DNA from: Akkermansia muciniphila
Lineage (GTDB): Bacteria; Verrucomicrobiota; Verrucomicrobiia; Verrucomicrobiales; Akkermansiaceae
Direction: 5' to 3'
DNA: 15,018 bases
NCBI GenBank assembly: GCA_945870545.1
Contig: CAMBTF010000009.1
Coordinates: forward strand, 1 to 15,018
Shown: positions 1 through 7,457 of the stretch, piece after piece
How the letters are laid out: each line of letters starts with the position of its first letter
Position numbering within the stretch: the stretch's first letter is position 1
Program-made: the position numbers and the translations under genes
Notes under the pieces: generated by a model
The model's database searches: none
Seen by the model: the letters and a program-made list of their open reading frames with translations, nothing else
Told to the model about the DNA's origin: nothing

Positions 1-3
1 AAT

Positions 4-1560
4 ATGACCAGACGACATCCAATGACATTGCGAGCCCTTGCCCTTGCGGCTGCGGCTTGCTTCGCAGTGCCCCTCATGCCAACGACCAGCTACGGTCAGG
101 AAGAGGCGGCTCCGGCGCCAACCGAAGAAGTGGCTGAACCAGCACCAGCAACTCCTGAGGCTCCTCCGGTAGAGGAGGCCCTCCCTGCGGCCAACGTCGA
201 GCAACGGCTCGCCGACCTCGAGAGTTACTTTGGTAACGTCGGCGTAGGCGCAGAATGGGACTCGAATATCGACGCCACCCCTGGACCGGGCCACAATAGC
301 TGGCTGATGACCTGCGCGGCATTGGTTCTCTTTATGACTCTTCCCGGCCTCGCGTTGTTCTACGGCGGTTTGGTGCGGAAGAAAAACGTCCTCAGCGTCT
401 TGGCCCAGTGCCTTGGATGCGCCGGAATGGTCACCGTGATCTGGTGGGCGGTCGGCTACAGTTTGATTTTCGGAAAAAGCTTCAACTCGCCATTCATCGG
501 CGGAACCGAGTTCTTTTTCCTCAAGGGCGTTACCAGCGCACCTAACACCGACTACTGCTACTGGGTCTCCCAGAACGTATTCGCGATGTATCAGCTCATG
601 TTCGCGATCATCACCCCCGCGCTCATTATCGGTGCCACTGCCGAGCGTATGAAGTTCTCCGCCATCATGGCGTTCATCTTCATCTGGATGTTCGTGGTTT
701 ACATCCCGATGGCTCACATGATCTGGGGTGTGACCGGCCTGATGAACGGTGTCTGGAACGGCGACGCCGCCATCCAGTCCATCGACTTCGCCGGTGGAAC
801 GGTGGTTCATATGACCTCCGGCTGGAGCGCTCTCGTGCTCTGCATCATCCTTGGCAAGCGCCTCGGCTTCGGCAAAGAAAAGATGTCCCCACACAGCATG
901 GTACTCTGCATGGTCGGCACCGGGATGCTCTGGGTGGGCTGGTATGGTTTCAATGCCGGATCGGCGCTAGCCGCTGACGGTGTCGCCGCCAACGCGTTCA
1001 TGACCACCACGCTCGCCGCCGGAACCGCCGGATTCGTCTGGGCGATCATTGAGAAGATCCTCAAGGGTCACGCTTCCATCCTCGGCATCTGCTCGGGTAT
1101 CGTGGCAGGCTTGGTGGTAATCACACCTGCTTGCGGATTCGTTGACGCCACCGGCGCGATGATCATCGGGGTCCTAGCCGCCATCGTCCCTTATGTGTTC
1201 GTGATGTTCGTCAAGAAAGCCATCGGCTACGACGACGCGCTTGACACCTTTGGCATCCACGCCGTCGGCGGCACCTTGGGCGCAGTGCTCACAGGCGTGC
1301 TCGCTACCAGCGATGTCAATGGCAACCTCACCTCTGTCAATACCTACGCCGCCGCAAACGGTCTGGACAAACTGGTGGCAGACGGTGGTCTTCTTGGCCA
1401 ACAGTTGATCGCCATCGGCATCACGCTGGTGATCTCCGTAGTTGCGACAGCGGTAATCGCACTGGTTTTGAAAGCGGTCATGGGCCTGCGCCCAACCGCT
1501 GATGAAGAGACCGCCGGTCTCGATATCAATGATCACGGCGAAGAAGGCTACAATTACTGA
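4..1560 (+). CDS. amt: Ammonium transporter (Amt/Mep/Rh family) with signal peptide
   Basis: Inner-membrane channel that takes up ammonium/ammonia, 518 aa. An N-terminal signal peptide (about residues 7-31, ending near SYGQ) is followed by a Pro/Ala/Glu-rich periplasmic stretch (32-62) and a short helix containing VEQRLADLESY, as in other signal-bearing Amt proteins. About eleven membrane segments follow. The twin pore histidines are H269 (in DFAGGTVVH) and H419 (in DTFGIHAVGG). The early GGLVRKKNVLS motif and the C-terminal GLRPTADEETAGLDINDHGE tail, the latter used for PII/GlnK contact in the family, are both present. The ATG at 4 is so near the window edge that a start further upstream cannot be excluded; ATG at 22 is an alternative that keeps the signal peptide. 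No glnK lies downstream; it may lie upstream, outside the window. A terminator follows at 1588-1616. Confidence 0.97.
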   Translation: MTRRHPMTLRALALAAAACFAVPLMPTTSYGQEEAAPAPTEEVAEPAPATPEAPPVEEALPAANVEQRLADLESYFGNVGVGAEWDSNIDATPGPGHNSWLMTCAALVLFMTLPGLALFYGGLVRKKNVLSVLAQCLGCAGMVTVIWWAVGYSLIFGKSFNSPFIGGTEFFFLKGVTSAPNTDYCYWVSQNVFAMYQLMFAIITPALIIGATAERMKFSAIMAFIFIWMFVVYIPMAHMIWGVTGLMNGVWNGDAAIQSIDFAGGTVVHMTSGWSALVLCIILGKRLGFGKEKMSPHSMVLCMVGTGMLWVGWYGFNAGSALAADGVAANAFMTTTLAAGTAGFVWAIIEKILKGHASILGICSGIVAGLVVITPACGFVDATGAMIIGVLAAIVPYVFVMFVKKAIGYDDALDTFGIHAVGGTLGAVLTGVLATSDVNGNLTSVNTYAAANGLDKLVADGGLLGQQLIAIGITLVISVVATAVIALVLKAVMGLRPTADEETAGLDINDHGEEGYNY

Positions 1561-1587
1561 TTGATATCGGTATTTGAATGAATCCAA

Positions 1588-1616
1588 GGGCGGGCTGGCA
1601 ACAGTCCGCCCGTTTT
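1588..1616 (+). terminator. Rho-independent terminator after amt
   Basis: Stem gggcgggctg (1588-1597) pairs with cagtccgccc (1602-1611), with one G-T wobble. The loop gcaa is a GNRA-type tetraloop, and gttttcgttt follows. It lies 28 bases after the amt stop. It also argues against the ATG at 1578 as start of the next gene, since that start would place the terminator inside coding sequence. Confidence 0.85.
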
Positions 1617-1646
1617 CGTTTGCCCATGAAGCGGGATCGGATAGCA

Positions 1647-2126
1647 ATGGCCTCGATGAAACGTCCGCTCCTGCGCCTGTTGATCGCCGCGCTTCTGGTC
1701 GCCGTGACGTTTTTCGCGGTGAAGCTGTGGACGGGGAAATACGCCCGCGATCCCGATCCCCGTGCCCGCTACCGGATCGAAGCTGCGCGATTGGAGTCCG
1801 ACCGTTCTTTTAAGTGGCTGGAAATCCATCTCCGGAAAAATGGCGACAAGGATCACGACATGCTCCTGCCCGTCCGCCTAGTCACGGCGGATGGCAAAGA
1901 GCACGAACCCGCCGATACGACTTTCGGCGGCGGGCCGGAAAAAGGCTTCACCGACATTTGGTTCAAGTTCTGGCTGGAAGACGAGTCGCTTGTGGGGAAA
2001 ATCGATCTTCGCATGAACGGCGGCACATTGCGGGTGAAAACAAACGAAGGCGCGCCCACCTTCGACAAGGACGGCAAAGCGGTGCTGAGATCCGCGGACT
2101 GGGGAAAAACATGGCCTGGCTTCTGA
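1647..2126 (+). CDS. Hypothetical membrane-anchored protein upstream of coaX
   Basis: About 159 aa from ATG 1647; I do not recognise the family. The N-terminus is basic and then hydrophobic (KRPLLRLLIAALLVAVTFFA), giving one transmembrane anchor or uncleaved signal. The roughly 125-residue remainder is charged, with alternating beta-type segments (RYRIEAARLES, KWLEIHLRKNG, LPVRLVTADG, IDLRMNGGTLRVKTNEG), and is probably periplasmic. ATG 1578 is rejected because the amt terminator lies inside that extension. ATGs at 1626, 1647 and 1656 remain possible; 1647 is preferred because ggga lies 10 bases before it. The 3' end overlaps the coaX start by 16 bases, so the two are probably translated from one message. 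Function unknown. Confidence 0.65.
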   Translation: MASMKRPLLRLLIAALLVAVTFFAVKLWTGKYARDPDPRARYRIEAARLESDRSFKWLEIHLRKNGDKDHDMLLPVRLVTADGKEHEPADTTFGGGPEKGFTDIWFKFWLEDESLVGKIDLRMNGGTLRVKTNEGAPTFDKDGKAVLRSADWGKTWPGF

Positions 2127-2902
2127 TCGACAACTCGAACTCCCGCACCAAGCTCGCCCTCGGCGACGCGGGCGGCCTGCTGGCATGGCGGTCGGTGATC
2201 CCGACCGCTGATCTCTGCGCCGAAACGCTTGCCGCCGCGCTGGGTGAAATCCGCTTCGACGCGGTCGCCTGCGCTTCCGTGGTGCCGGAAAAGGCAGCAT
2301 GGCTTGCGGAATTTTTCAGCGGCCAACCCTTTCATCAGATCACCTCGCGCAGCCCGCTCGGCTTGAGTTTCGGCGTGCCGCAGCCGGAAACAATGGGAGC
2401 TGACCGCCTCGCGAACGTCGTGGCGTTGAAAAGCAAATACGGCAGCCCTGGCATCGCCATCGACTTCGGCACGGCGGTGACCTTCAGCGTGCTTTCACCG
2501 GAGGGAATTTTCATCGGCGGCGCGATCGCTCCCGGCATGGCGGCGATGACCGGATACCTCGCCGATCGCACTGCGCAGCTTCCATTGGTGGATCTTTCCG
2601 AGCCAGCCTCGCCCATCGGCACGACTACCGCCGAAGCGATCCTCTCCGGCGCGGTCATCGGCCACCGGGGCATGGTTCGGGAAATTTTGCGGAAAATCAT
2701 TTCCGCGTGTGGAGGCCAGCCGAAGGTTGTGGCTACCGGCGGTGGCGCGGAATTCGGAACGAAAGGAATCGACGAAATCAGCACCATCGACCCCGACCTC
2801 ACGTTGGAAGGCGTGCGCCTTGTCGCGGCGTTGGTTTTCGTAAGCGCAGGCGCTAACAGATGGAAAATTGAACCGCAGATGGACGCAGATGGACGTGAAT
2901 GA
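2111..2902 (+). CDS. coaX: Type III pantothenate kinase
   Basis: Cytosolic ASKHA-fold kinase phosphorylating pantothenate in the first step of CoA synthesis; 263 aa, usual length. The N-terminal phosphate-binding segment LLIDNSNSRTKLALGD (4-19), GADR (96-99), DFGTAVTF (118-125), GGAIAPG (136-142) and the late ATGGGAEF (208-215) plus DPDLTLEGV (228-236) match the type III family. The ATG at 2111 is chosen because ggggaaaaac precedes it and the protein then begins exactly at the phosphate-binding strand. The open frame extends upstream to 1814 but reads as a shadow of the preceding gene. Two oddities: the usual aspartate after the DxGTAxT motif is serine (S126), and the last ~14 residues (about 250-263) are encoded by an intergenic-type inverted repeat that also lies next to the stop codon. 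Confidence 0.93.
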   Translation: MAWLLIDNSNSRTKLALGDAGGLLAWRSVIPTADLCAETLAAALGEIRFDAVACASVVPEKAAWLAEFFSGQPFHQITSRSPLGLSFGVPQPETMGADRLANVVALKSKYGSPGIAIDFGTAVTFSVLSPEGIFIGGAIAPGMAAMTGYLADRTAQLPLVDLSEPASPIGTTTAEAILSGAVIGHRGMVREILRKIISACGGQPKVVATGGGAEFGTKGIDEISTIDPDLTLEGVRLVAALVFVSAGANRWKIEPQMDADGRE

Positions 2903-2964
2903 GAAAATTTGCTTCCCTGCTATTCACCTCTTCCATCTGCGTGAATCTGCGTGAATCTGCGGTT
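2871..2964. repeat. CGCAGAT-type imperfect inverted repeat
   Basis: The left arm (2871-2893, aaccgcagatggacgcagat and on) is complementary to the right arm (2933-2964, ending in gtgaatctgcggtt). Each arm is built from a 10-base unit, (C)CGCAGAT with NN-AC spacers: GG spacers on the left and TC on the right, so paired segments of 8-10 bases alternate with 2-base mismatches. The central ~40 bases are AT-richer. The left arm overlaps the coaX 3' end. I associate this word (accgcagat...acgcagat) with dispersed repeats of Verrucomicrobiota and some other phyla; whether it recurs in this genome cannot be seen here. Confidence 0.75.
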
Positions 2965-3069
2965 GTATTTCTTATCATTTGCCGTCGCCTCACTCCGATC
3001 GTAATCACTTGGAAATGATTGGTTTTCTTGTCGCTTTTCCCCCCGCCGCCGCCTAGGCAGTGCGTGGAA

Positions 3070-4011
3070 ATGAGTGAATATCCTTTGGCCATCGGCATCG
3101 ACTTCGGAGGCACCAGCGTGAAAACGGGTGTCGTGCGTGGAGGTGAAATCATCGACCTCGCACCGCCCATTGAGACTCAGGATTTCAGCGGAGCCGACGA
3201 GATTAGTGCGGCGATTATCCGCACCGTTGGCGACCTGCGCGTGCGGCACGAGGGTATCCGCGCGGTCGGGATCGGCGTGCCGGGTATCGTGGATTTCGAA
3301 AGGGGGGTCGTCTTCGATCTAACCAACGTCCGCGGTTGGGCGAACGTCCCGCTGCGCGAAAAACTCTCGCAAGCCCTCGGCCTCCCGGTTTCCGTTGATA
3401 ACGATGCAAACTGCATGGCCTTCGCGGAGTGGAAACTCGGAGCCGGAAAAGGATTCAGGCATCTGGTTTGCGCCGCGCTAGGAACGGGAGTCGGCGGCGG
3501 CATCATTGCCAACGGGCAGATGGTGCGCGGCGCGAAGTTCGGGGCAGGCGAGATCGGCCAGACATCCATCGATTACCAAGGCCGCCCCGGTCATTATGGA
3601 AACCTTGGCGCGCTGGAAGATTATATAGGCAACCGTGAGATCGCCCGCGATGCGCAGGCCGCTTACGCAGCGGCGGGCATCGCGCGGGATATCGAGGACT
3701 GCTCGCCCCACGCCCTTGCCGAGGCGGCGAGAAGCGGCGATGCCATCGCCCGCGCCCGCTGGGAAGAGATTGGGCGTATGCTCGCCACCGCCATGATGAA
3801 CGCCTGCTGGCTACTCAACCCCGAGGCACTCGTGATCGGCGGCGGTGTCGCCCGCGCGGGGGATTTGCTTTTCACTCCTTTCCGCGAACATCTACTTCGC
3901 CAGCTTTCCGGTCCCTTCCGCGACGGTCTGGCCATCCTTCCCGCCGCCTTCGGACATGAGGCGGGAACGGTGGGAGCCGCCGCGCTTGCGTTGGAGGAAG
4001 CGGGTTTTTAG
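3070..4011 (+). CDS. ROK-family sugar kinase lacking the zinc motif
   Basis: Cytosolic ASKHA-fold kinase, 313 aa, typical ROK length; substrate is probably glucose or another hexose/amino sugar. The ATP phosphate motif DFGGTSVKTG is at 11-20, VGIGVPGIVD at 66-75, catalytic-base motif VDNDANCMAFAE at 109-120 (D112), ALGTGVGGGI at 136-145 and the adenosine-side IGGGVARAGD in the C-terminal half. The zinc site that defines most ROK proteins is gone: GEIGH is GEIGQ (160-164) and the CxCGxxGCxE segment reads PGHYGNLGALE (173-183) without cysteine. Zinc-less ROK members, such as polyphosphate/ATP glucokinases, are known, so it may be active. ATG 3070 is chosen; a TTG at 3019 would add a proline run unlike the family. 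It stands alone between two inverted repeats. Confidence 0.85.
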   Translation: MSEYPLAIGIDFGGTSVKTGVVRGGEIIDLAPPIETQDFSGADEISAAIIRTVGDLRVRHEGIRAVGIGVPGIVDFERGVVFDLTNVRGWANVPLREKLSQALGLPVSVDNDANCMAFAEWKLGAGKGFRHLVCAALGTGVGGGIIANGQMVRGAKFGAGEIGQTSIDYQGRPGHYGNLGALEDYIGNREIARDAQAAYAAAGIARDIEDCSPHALAEAARSGDAIARARWEEIGRMLATAMMNACWLLNPEALVIGGGVARAGDLLFTPFREHLLRQLSGPFRDGLAILPAAFGHEAGTVGAAALALEEAGF

Positions 4012-4038
4012 GGCAGTCTGCAAAATGGCCTATAGCCA

Positions 4039-4143
4039 TTTGATTGACGATTGTTGATTGTTGATTGTTGAATGGTGATCGGATGAAGAGTCGTTCCGTC
4101 AAATCAACAATCCAAAATCAACAATCATCAATCGTCAATCAAA
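4039..4143. repeat. TTGATTGTTGATT-type inverted repeat between convergent genes
   Basis: The left arm (4039-4071) begins tttgattgacgattgttgat. The right arm (4100-4143) ends atcaatcgtcaatcaaa, its reverse complement with few mismatches. The arms contain a tandem 7-base unit (gattgtt), and the ~28-base centre differs. It lies between the stops of the ROK kinase (+) and the GreA-like gene (-). Long transcripts from either side would form a hairpin, so it could act as a transcript 3' end, but no T-tract terminator is obvious. Confidence 0.75.
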
Positions 4144-4152
4144 CCGCTTCAC

Positions 4153-4611
4153 CTAGGAAACCCCGCGCACTCGGAAAGGCGGCGCATCAAGCGTATCTCC
4201 CGCCTTTTTCCCGACCAGAGCCTGGTAGAGAGGACTCTCGGGGCTGAGCAGGGTGATCTCCTTTCCCTCATGAAAAACTTCGAGCCCACCCGCAGCGGGG
4301 ACGAGTAGGAAAAACAGCCTTTCCGCGCCCCTTTCCACTTCGACCAGCGCGCCCGATCCAATCTCATCTCTATTTGAGAAATCGATGGTCCGCAGGTTTT
4401 CAAAAATCCGCAGGGTGTCCGCGAGTTCCCGCACCTGCCGGGCCTGTCCGGTGGCGAGATAGGATTCTTCCAGGCTGCGCGTGTCATATTTGCTCTCCGC
4501 CTTCGAGCCGGGATCCGTAGCTGCCGCGTGCGCGTCCATCGCCGCCTTCGCGAGGCGCTCCAAACGTGATCGCAACTCCACGCGGATGAGTTCAAGCAGG
4601 TCGGATTTCAT
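4153..4611 (-). CDS. GreA/GreB C-terminal-domain protein (transcription-factor-like)
   Basis: 152 aa. The C-terminal half (about 85-145) has the GreA/GreB FKBP-like fold signature: GSGALVEVE, then [21 protein letters not shown] (about 121-141). That pattern, SP-x-S-P-L-x-x-A-L-x-G-K-K-x-G-D, is the Gre hallmark. The N-terminal ~75 residues are helical and probably coiled coil, but lack the canonical GDLSENxEY tip; instead they carry [17 protein letters not shown] (about 40-56). Short relatives with a DKYET-like motif occur in Bacteroidetes and are often misnamed. RNA polymerase secondary-channel binding is inferred, transcript cleavage is doubtful. ATG 4611 is chosen because upstream codons to 4707 read unlike protein. 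No Shine-Dalgarno is visible. Divergent from ilvC. Confidence 0.75.
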   Translation of the reverse strand: MKSDLLELIRVELRSRLERLAKAAMDAHAAATDPGSKAESKYDTRSLEESYLATGQARQVRELADTLRIFENLRTIDFSNRDEIGSGALVEVERGAERLFFLLVPAAGGLEVFHEGKEITLLSPESPLYQALVGKKAGDTLDAPPFRVRGVS

Positions 4612-4751
4612 GGGGAAAAGGACTCTCACGATCCCGTCAAGGTTTGGCAAGAGGAGGCTTGACCCCGTGCAGGTGGATAGGCAGCTTGTCCGCCCGGTCG
4701 CTGCCATGGAGGCGGTTTACCGGCTCAAACGAAATAAGAAATCGACAAGGT

Positions 4752-5798
4752 ATGGCCGCTAAGATCTACACCAACAAGGACGCGAACCTCGCAACGCTCA
4801 AGAAAAAGACACTCGCCGTGATCGGCTTCGGCTCACAAGGCCACGCCCACGCGCTGAACCTCAAGGACAGCGGCCTCAAGGTCGTCATCGGCCTTTACAA
4901 GAAATCCAAATCCCGCGAGGTCGCCAAGAAACTCGGCTTCGAGGTGATGGACACGGCAGACGCCGTGAAAGCCGCGGATGTGATCTTCGTCGCCACGCCG
5001 GACACCGTGATCCCCTCCGTCTATAACAAGGACATCGCGCCAAACCTCACCAAGGGCAAGACCCTCCTTTTCTCCCACGGCTTCGCCGTTCATTTCAAGA
5101 CAATCACCGTCCCCGCCGATGTGGATGTGATCCTCGTCGCGCCGAAAGGCCCGGGTCACACTGTCCGCTCGCAGTTCGTCGATGGCAAAGGCGTTCCCGG
5201 CCTGATCGCGATCCACCAGGACGTTTCCGGAAAAGCCAAGGACGTTGCGCTCGCATGGGCCCGCGGCATCGGCTGCACCCGTGCCGGTGTGTTCGAGACG
5301 AACTTCCGCGAGGAAACCGTCACCGACCTCTTCGGTGAGCAGGTCGTGCTTTGCGGCGGCGCCACCGCCCTCGTCAAGGCGGGCTTCGAGGTGCTGGTCG
5401 AAGCCGGTTTCCAGCCCGAGATGGCCTACTTCGAGTGCCTCCATGAGCTCAAGCTCATTGTCGATCTCATGAACGAGGCGGGCATCGCCGGCATGCGTTT
5501 CTCGATCTCTGAAACCGCCGAGTGGGGCGACGTTTCCGTGGGGCCAAAGATCATCGACGCCTCCGTCAAGAAGCGCATGGTCAAGCAGCTCAAGGAAATC
5601 GAGAGCGGCAAGTTCGCCAAGGAATGGATCGCCGAATACGAAGGTGGCTACAAGGTTTTCAACGCCCTCCGCAAGGAAGGCGCAGAGCACCAGATCGAGA
5701 AGGTCGGCGCGAAACTCCGCTCCACGATGAGCTGGATCAAGCAAACCAAGCTCAAGAAAGGCGCAAGCCAAGCGAGCTACGTTTCCTCCTCGAAATAA
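4752..5798 (+). CDS. ilvC: Ketol-acid reductoisomerase (class I)
   Basis: Second step of isoleucine/valine synthesis: Mg2+-dependent alkyl migration followed by NAD(P)H reduction of acetolactate or acetohydroxybutyrate. 348 aa, slightly long for the short class I form. The Rossmann motif [13 protein letters not shown] is at 25-37, SHGFAVHF at 108-115 (H109) and [11 protein letters not shown] at 129-139. The metal ligands are D192 and E196 (TDLFGEQ) and E228 and E232 (ECLHELKL), with [10 protein letters not shown] at 251-260. In the cofactor-specificity loop, GLYKKSKS (47-54), tyrosine stands where NADPH-type enzymes usually have arginine, though lysines and serines remain. ATG 4752 is chosen because the homologous N-terminus begins MAAKIY; the frame is open to 4644 but that stretch is not family-like. 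No ilvB/ilvN neighbours are present. Confidence 0.97.
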   Translation: MAAKIYTNKDANLATLKKKTLAVIGFGSQGHAHALNLKDSGLKVVIGLYKKSKSREVAKKLGFEVMDTADAVKAADVIFVATPDTVIPSVYNKDIAPNLTKGKTLLFSHGFAVHFKTITVPADVDVILVAPKGPGHTVRSQFVDGKGVPGLIAIHQDVSGKAKDVALAWARGIGCTRAGVFETNFREETVTDLFGEQVVLCGGATALVKAGFEVLVEAGFQPEMAYFECLHELKLIVDLMNEAGIAGMRFSISETAEWGDVSVGPKIIDASVKKRMVKQLKEIESGKFAKEWIAEYEGGYKVFNALRKEGAEHQIEKVGAKLRSTMSWIKQTKLKKGASQASYVSSSK

Positions 5799-5815
5799 GC
5801 GAATCGAATCTCACG

Positions 5816-5852
5816 AAACGCCCGTCCATCGCAAGGTGGCCGGGCGTTTTTT
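5816..5852 (+). terminator. Rho-independent terminator after ilvC
   Basis: aaacgcccg (5816-5824) pairs with cgggcgttt (5841-5849), with a 16-base loop that can pair partly within itself, followed by a T-tract (5847-5852). It lies 17 bases after the ilvC stop. A second small hairpin, gggcga/tcgccc, follows at 5857-5875 without T-tract; it sits before the stop of the convergent epimerase gene. Confidence 0.85.
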
Positions 5853-5905
5853 GTGGGGGCGATCTTCGGTCGCCCTCCGAATGGTAATTCTTGCACCTCC
5901 CAGAT

Positions 5906-6907
5906 TCACCTTGTGGAGGCGGGCAGCCATGCCCTCGCGCCCGCGCTGCGGCGTTCCGTCTCGCGGAAAAAACCGGTGAGGCCGCGTCTCCGTTCGAGGT
6001 CGTCGATGGCATCGGCCGCCTTGGGATGACGCCAGCGGAAGCCCGCCTCGCGCAGCCGCAGCGGATCCGCCCAGCGGCTTTTCAGCACAAGCTCTGTTTC
6101 CGTGTCCATGAACGCCGCGCCAATCTCCAGCATCCACTTCGCGGCGGGAACGCCGATCGGCATGCCGACGGTTTCGCGGAAATGGCGCATCAGCTCGCAG
6201 TTCGTCGGGAAATCGGGGGCGGTGACGTTCACGATGCCGTCCATGAATGGATCGCGGGCGATGAATTCCACGGCGCGCAGGAAATCGTCCATGTGGATCC
6301 AGCTCACCCGCTGGTTGCCTCCGCCCATCGTGCCGCCGAGTGCACGGTTCGTCAGTCCGGTCAGAACGTCATATACGGTGTCCGGCTCGTTCGCGAGCAC
6401 CATGCCGATGCGCAGGGCGCACTTGCGCGTCTCCGCCGGGACTTTCGCGCCGAAGAACGCGTTTTCCCATGCCTCCGCCACGCTATGTGAGAAGCCATTT
6501 CCTGCCTCGCCATGCCACTCGTCCTGAGGCTTGTCCTCGGCGTGGCGATACCATGTCGCCGTGCTCGCGTTGAGCCAGAGCTTCGGCGGCACGCGGCATT
6601 CGGAGATCGCGCGCCCGACCGCCTCGGTGGATTTCACCCGGCTGGCCATGATCTTTTCGCGGTTCTCGGGGGTGTAACGGCAATTCACCGTGCTGCCGCT
6701 GAGATTGATCACAAGCTCCGCCCCCTCCAGCGCGTAGGCCCAAGGTCCGTGCGATTTTCCATCCCATTGGAGGAACATGCCGTCGCCGCTCCAGCCTTTC
6801 TTGTTGCGGGCGATGGCGACGACCTCCCGACCGTTCCTAGCGAAATGGCGGCACAGGTAACGGCCGAGAAAACCGTTCGCGCCGATGATGACTGTCGTTG
6901 TGTTCAT
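5906..6907 (-). CDS. TIGR01777-family NAD(P)-dependent epimerase (YfcH-like SDR)
   Basis: 333 aa extended short-chain dehydrogenase fold; substrate unknown for the family. The dinucleotide motif GANGFLGRYL is at 9-18, followed by VVAIAR and, near residue 45, LQWDGKSHGPW. The family block VINLSGSTVNCRYTPENR, then IMASRVKSTEAVGRAI, is present. NASTATWY replaces the more usual SAxGxYG, and RIGMVLA, GNQRVSWIHMDDF and GIVNVTAPD follow in the expected order. It starts at ATG 6907, only 19 bases after the stop of the GbsR-like regulator, so it is probably the second gene of that operon and controlled by it. A second family member lies at 14169-15018. The position of the catalytic Tyr/Lys is less clear than in typical SDRs. 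Confidence 0.85.
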   Translation of the reverse strand: MNTTTVIIGANGFLGRYLCRHFARNGREVVAIARNKKGWSGDGMFLQWDGKSHGPWAYALEGAELVINLSGSTVNCRYTPENREKIMASRVKSTEAVGRAISECRVPPKLWLNASTATWYRHAEDKPQDEWHGEAGNGFSHSVAEAWENAFFGAKVPAETRKCALRIGMVLANEPDTVYDVLTGLTNRALGGTMGGGNQRVSWIHMDDFLRAVEFIARDPFMDGIVNVTAPDFPTNCELMRHFRETVGMPIGVPAAKWMLEIGAAFMDTETELVLKSRWADPLRLREAGFRWRHPKAADAIDDLERRRGLTGFFRETERRSAGARAWLPASTR

Positions 6908-6926
6908 TGGAAATGGGGTGCAGAGC

Positions 6927-7451
6927 TTACCCGAGAATTTTAGCGGCGAGTTGGATCGCGAGTCCGTGCCTCATCGAGGAGACACGGTCGGACATTTTAG
7001 AGGCGAATCCGACGAAATCCTCGAGCTGCTTCATCTGATTGTGGAATGCCTTCGCCTCCGCCCCCTTCAAATCCTTCGTCTCCGCTGCGCACTTGTTCAG
7101 CAGAGCGAGCGCGGGATCGATCTCACGTCGCTTCCTCTCGCGGGCTATGATCGTGAAAATCTGCCATACATCCTTTTCCGCCTCGTAGAAATCACGGCGG
7201 TCGCCTTTCACCACGATCATCCGCACGAGTCCCCAGTTCACAAGCTCCTTCAGGTTTGTGTGGGCGTTGCCGCGGCTGGCGGCGAGCGACTCCATGACCT
7301 CATCCGTACACATGGGTTGCGGCGAGGTCATTAACAACGCATGGATCTGCGCCATCGTCCGGTTGATGCCCCATTGGGTGCCGAGGGCGCCCCACTGCGC
7401 CACAAACTCGTCTCTCGCCCGCTCTAGTCGCTTATCTGTCGCAACCTTCAC
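6927..7451 (-). CDS. GbsR/MarR-type winged-helix transcriptional regulator
   Basis: 174 aa. The start REFV-like helix (RARDEFVAQWGALGTQWG, about 10-27), NRTMAQIHALLMTS and the HTH-like MCTDEVMESLAASRGNAHTNLKELVNWGLVR are typical of the GbsR family of MarR-like regulators. The wing reads VVKGDRRDFYEAEKDVWQIF. The C-terminal helices (about 95-170) should form the dimer region. The start is GTG 7451; no in-frame ATG precedes it before stop, and the next ATG would delete the first helix. There is no ribosome-binding site: the predicted transcription start falls at the GTG itself (see promoter entry). It is probably autoregulated and controls the epimerase gene downstream. The ligand is unknown; in Bacillus GbsR the ligand is choline, which need not apply here. 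Confidence 0.87.
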   Translation of the reverse strand: MKVATDKRLERARDEFVAQWGALGTQWGINRTMAQIHALLMTSPQPMCTDEVMESLAASRGNAHTNLKELVNWGLVRMIVVKGDRRDFYEAEKDVWQIFTIIARERKRREIDPALALLNKCAAETKDLKGAEAKAFHNQMKQLEDFVGFASKMSDRVSSMRHGLAIQLAAKILG

Positions 7452-7457
7452 GTTTTC

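Noticed and set aside
1578..1646. Earlier start for the protein upstream of coaX
   Set aside because: Would place the amt terminator hairpin (1588-1616) in coding sequence.
4046..4143. Possible short direct-repeat array (CRISPR-like) from tandem gattgtt units
   Set aside because: Units are about 7 bases with no spacers; the structure is an inverted repeat, and no cas genes are near.
4612..4751. Leader-peptide attenuator or riboswitch before ilvC
   Set aside because: No run of Val/Ile/Leu codons in a short frame and no terminator-antiterminator pair that I could see.
4833..5771. 312-aa open frame on the minus strand opposite ilvC
   Set aside because: Asp/His/Val/Gly/Leu-biased composition typical of the antisense frame of a GC-rich gene; ilvC on the other strand is beyond doubt.
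5891..6490. 199-aa open frame on the plus strand opposite the epimerase
   Set aside because: Codons mirror the epimerase frame, no motif; the epimerase has a complete motif series.
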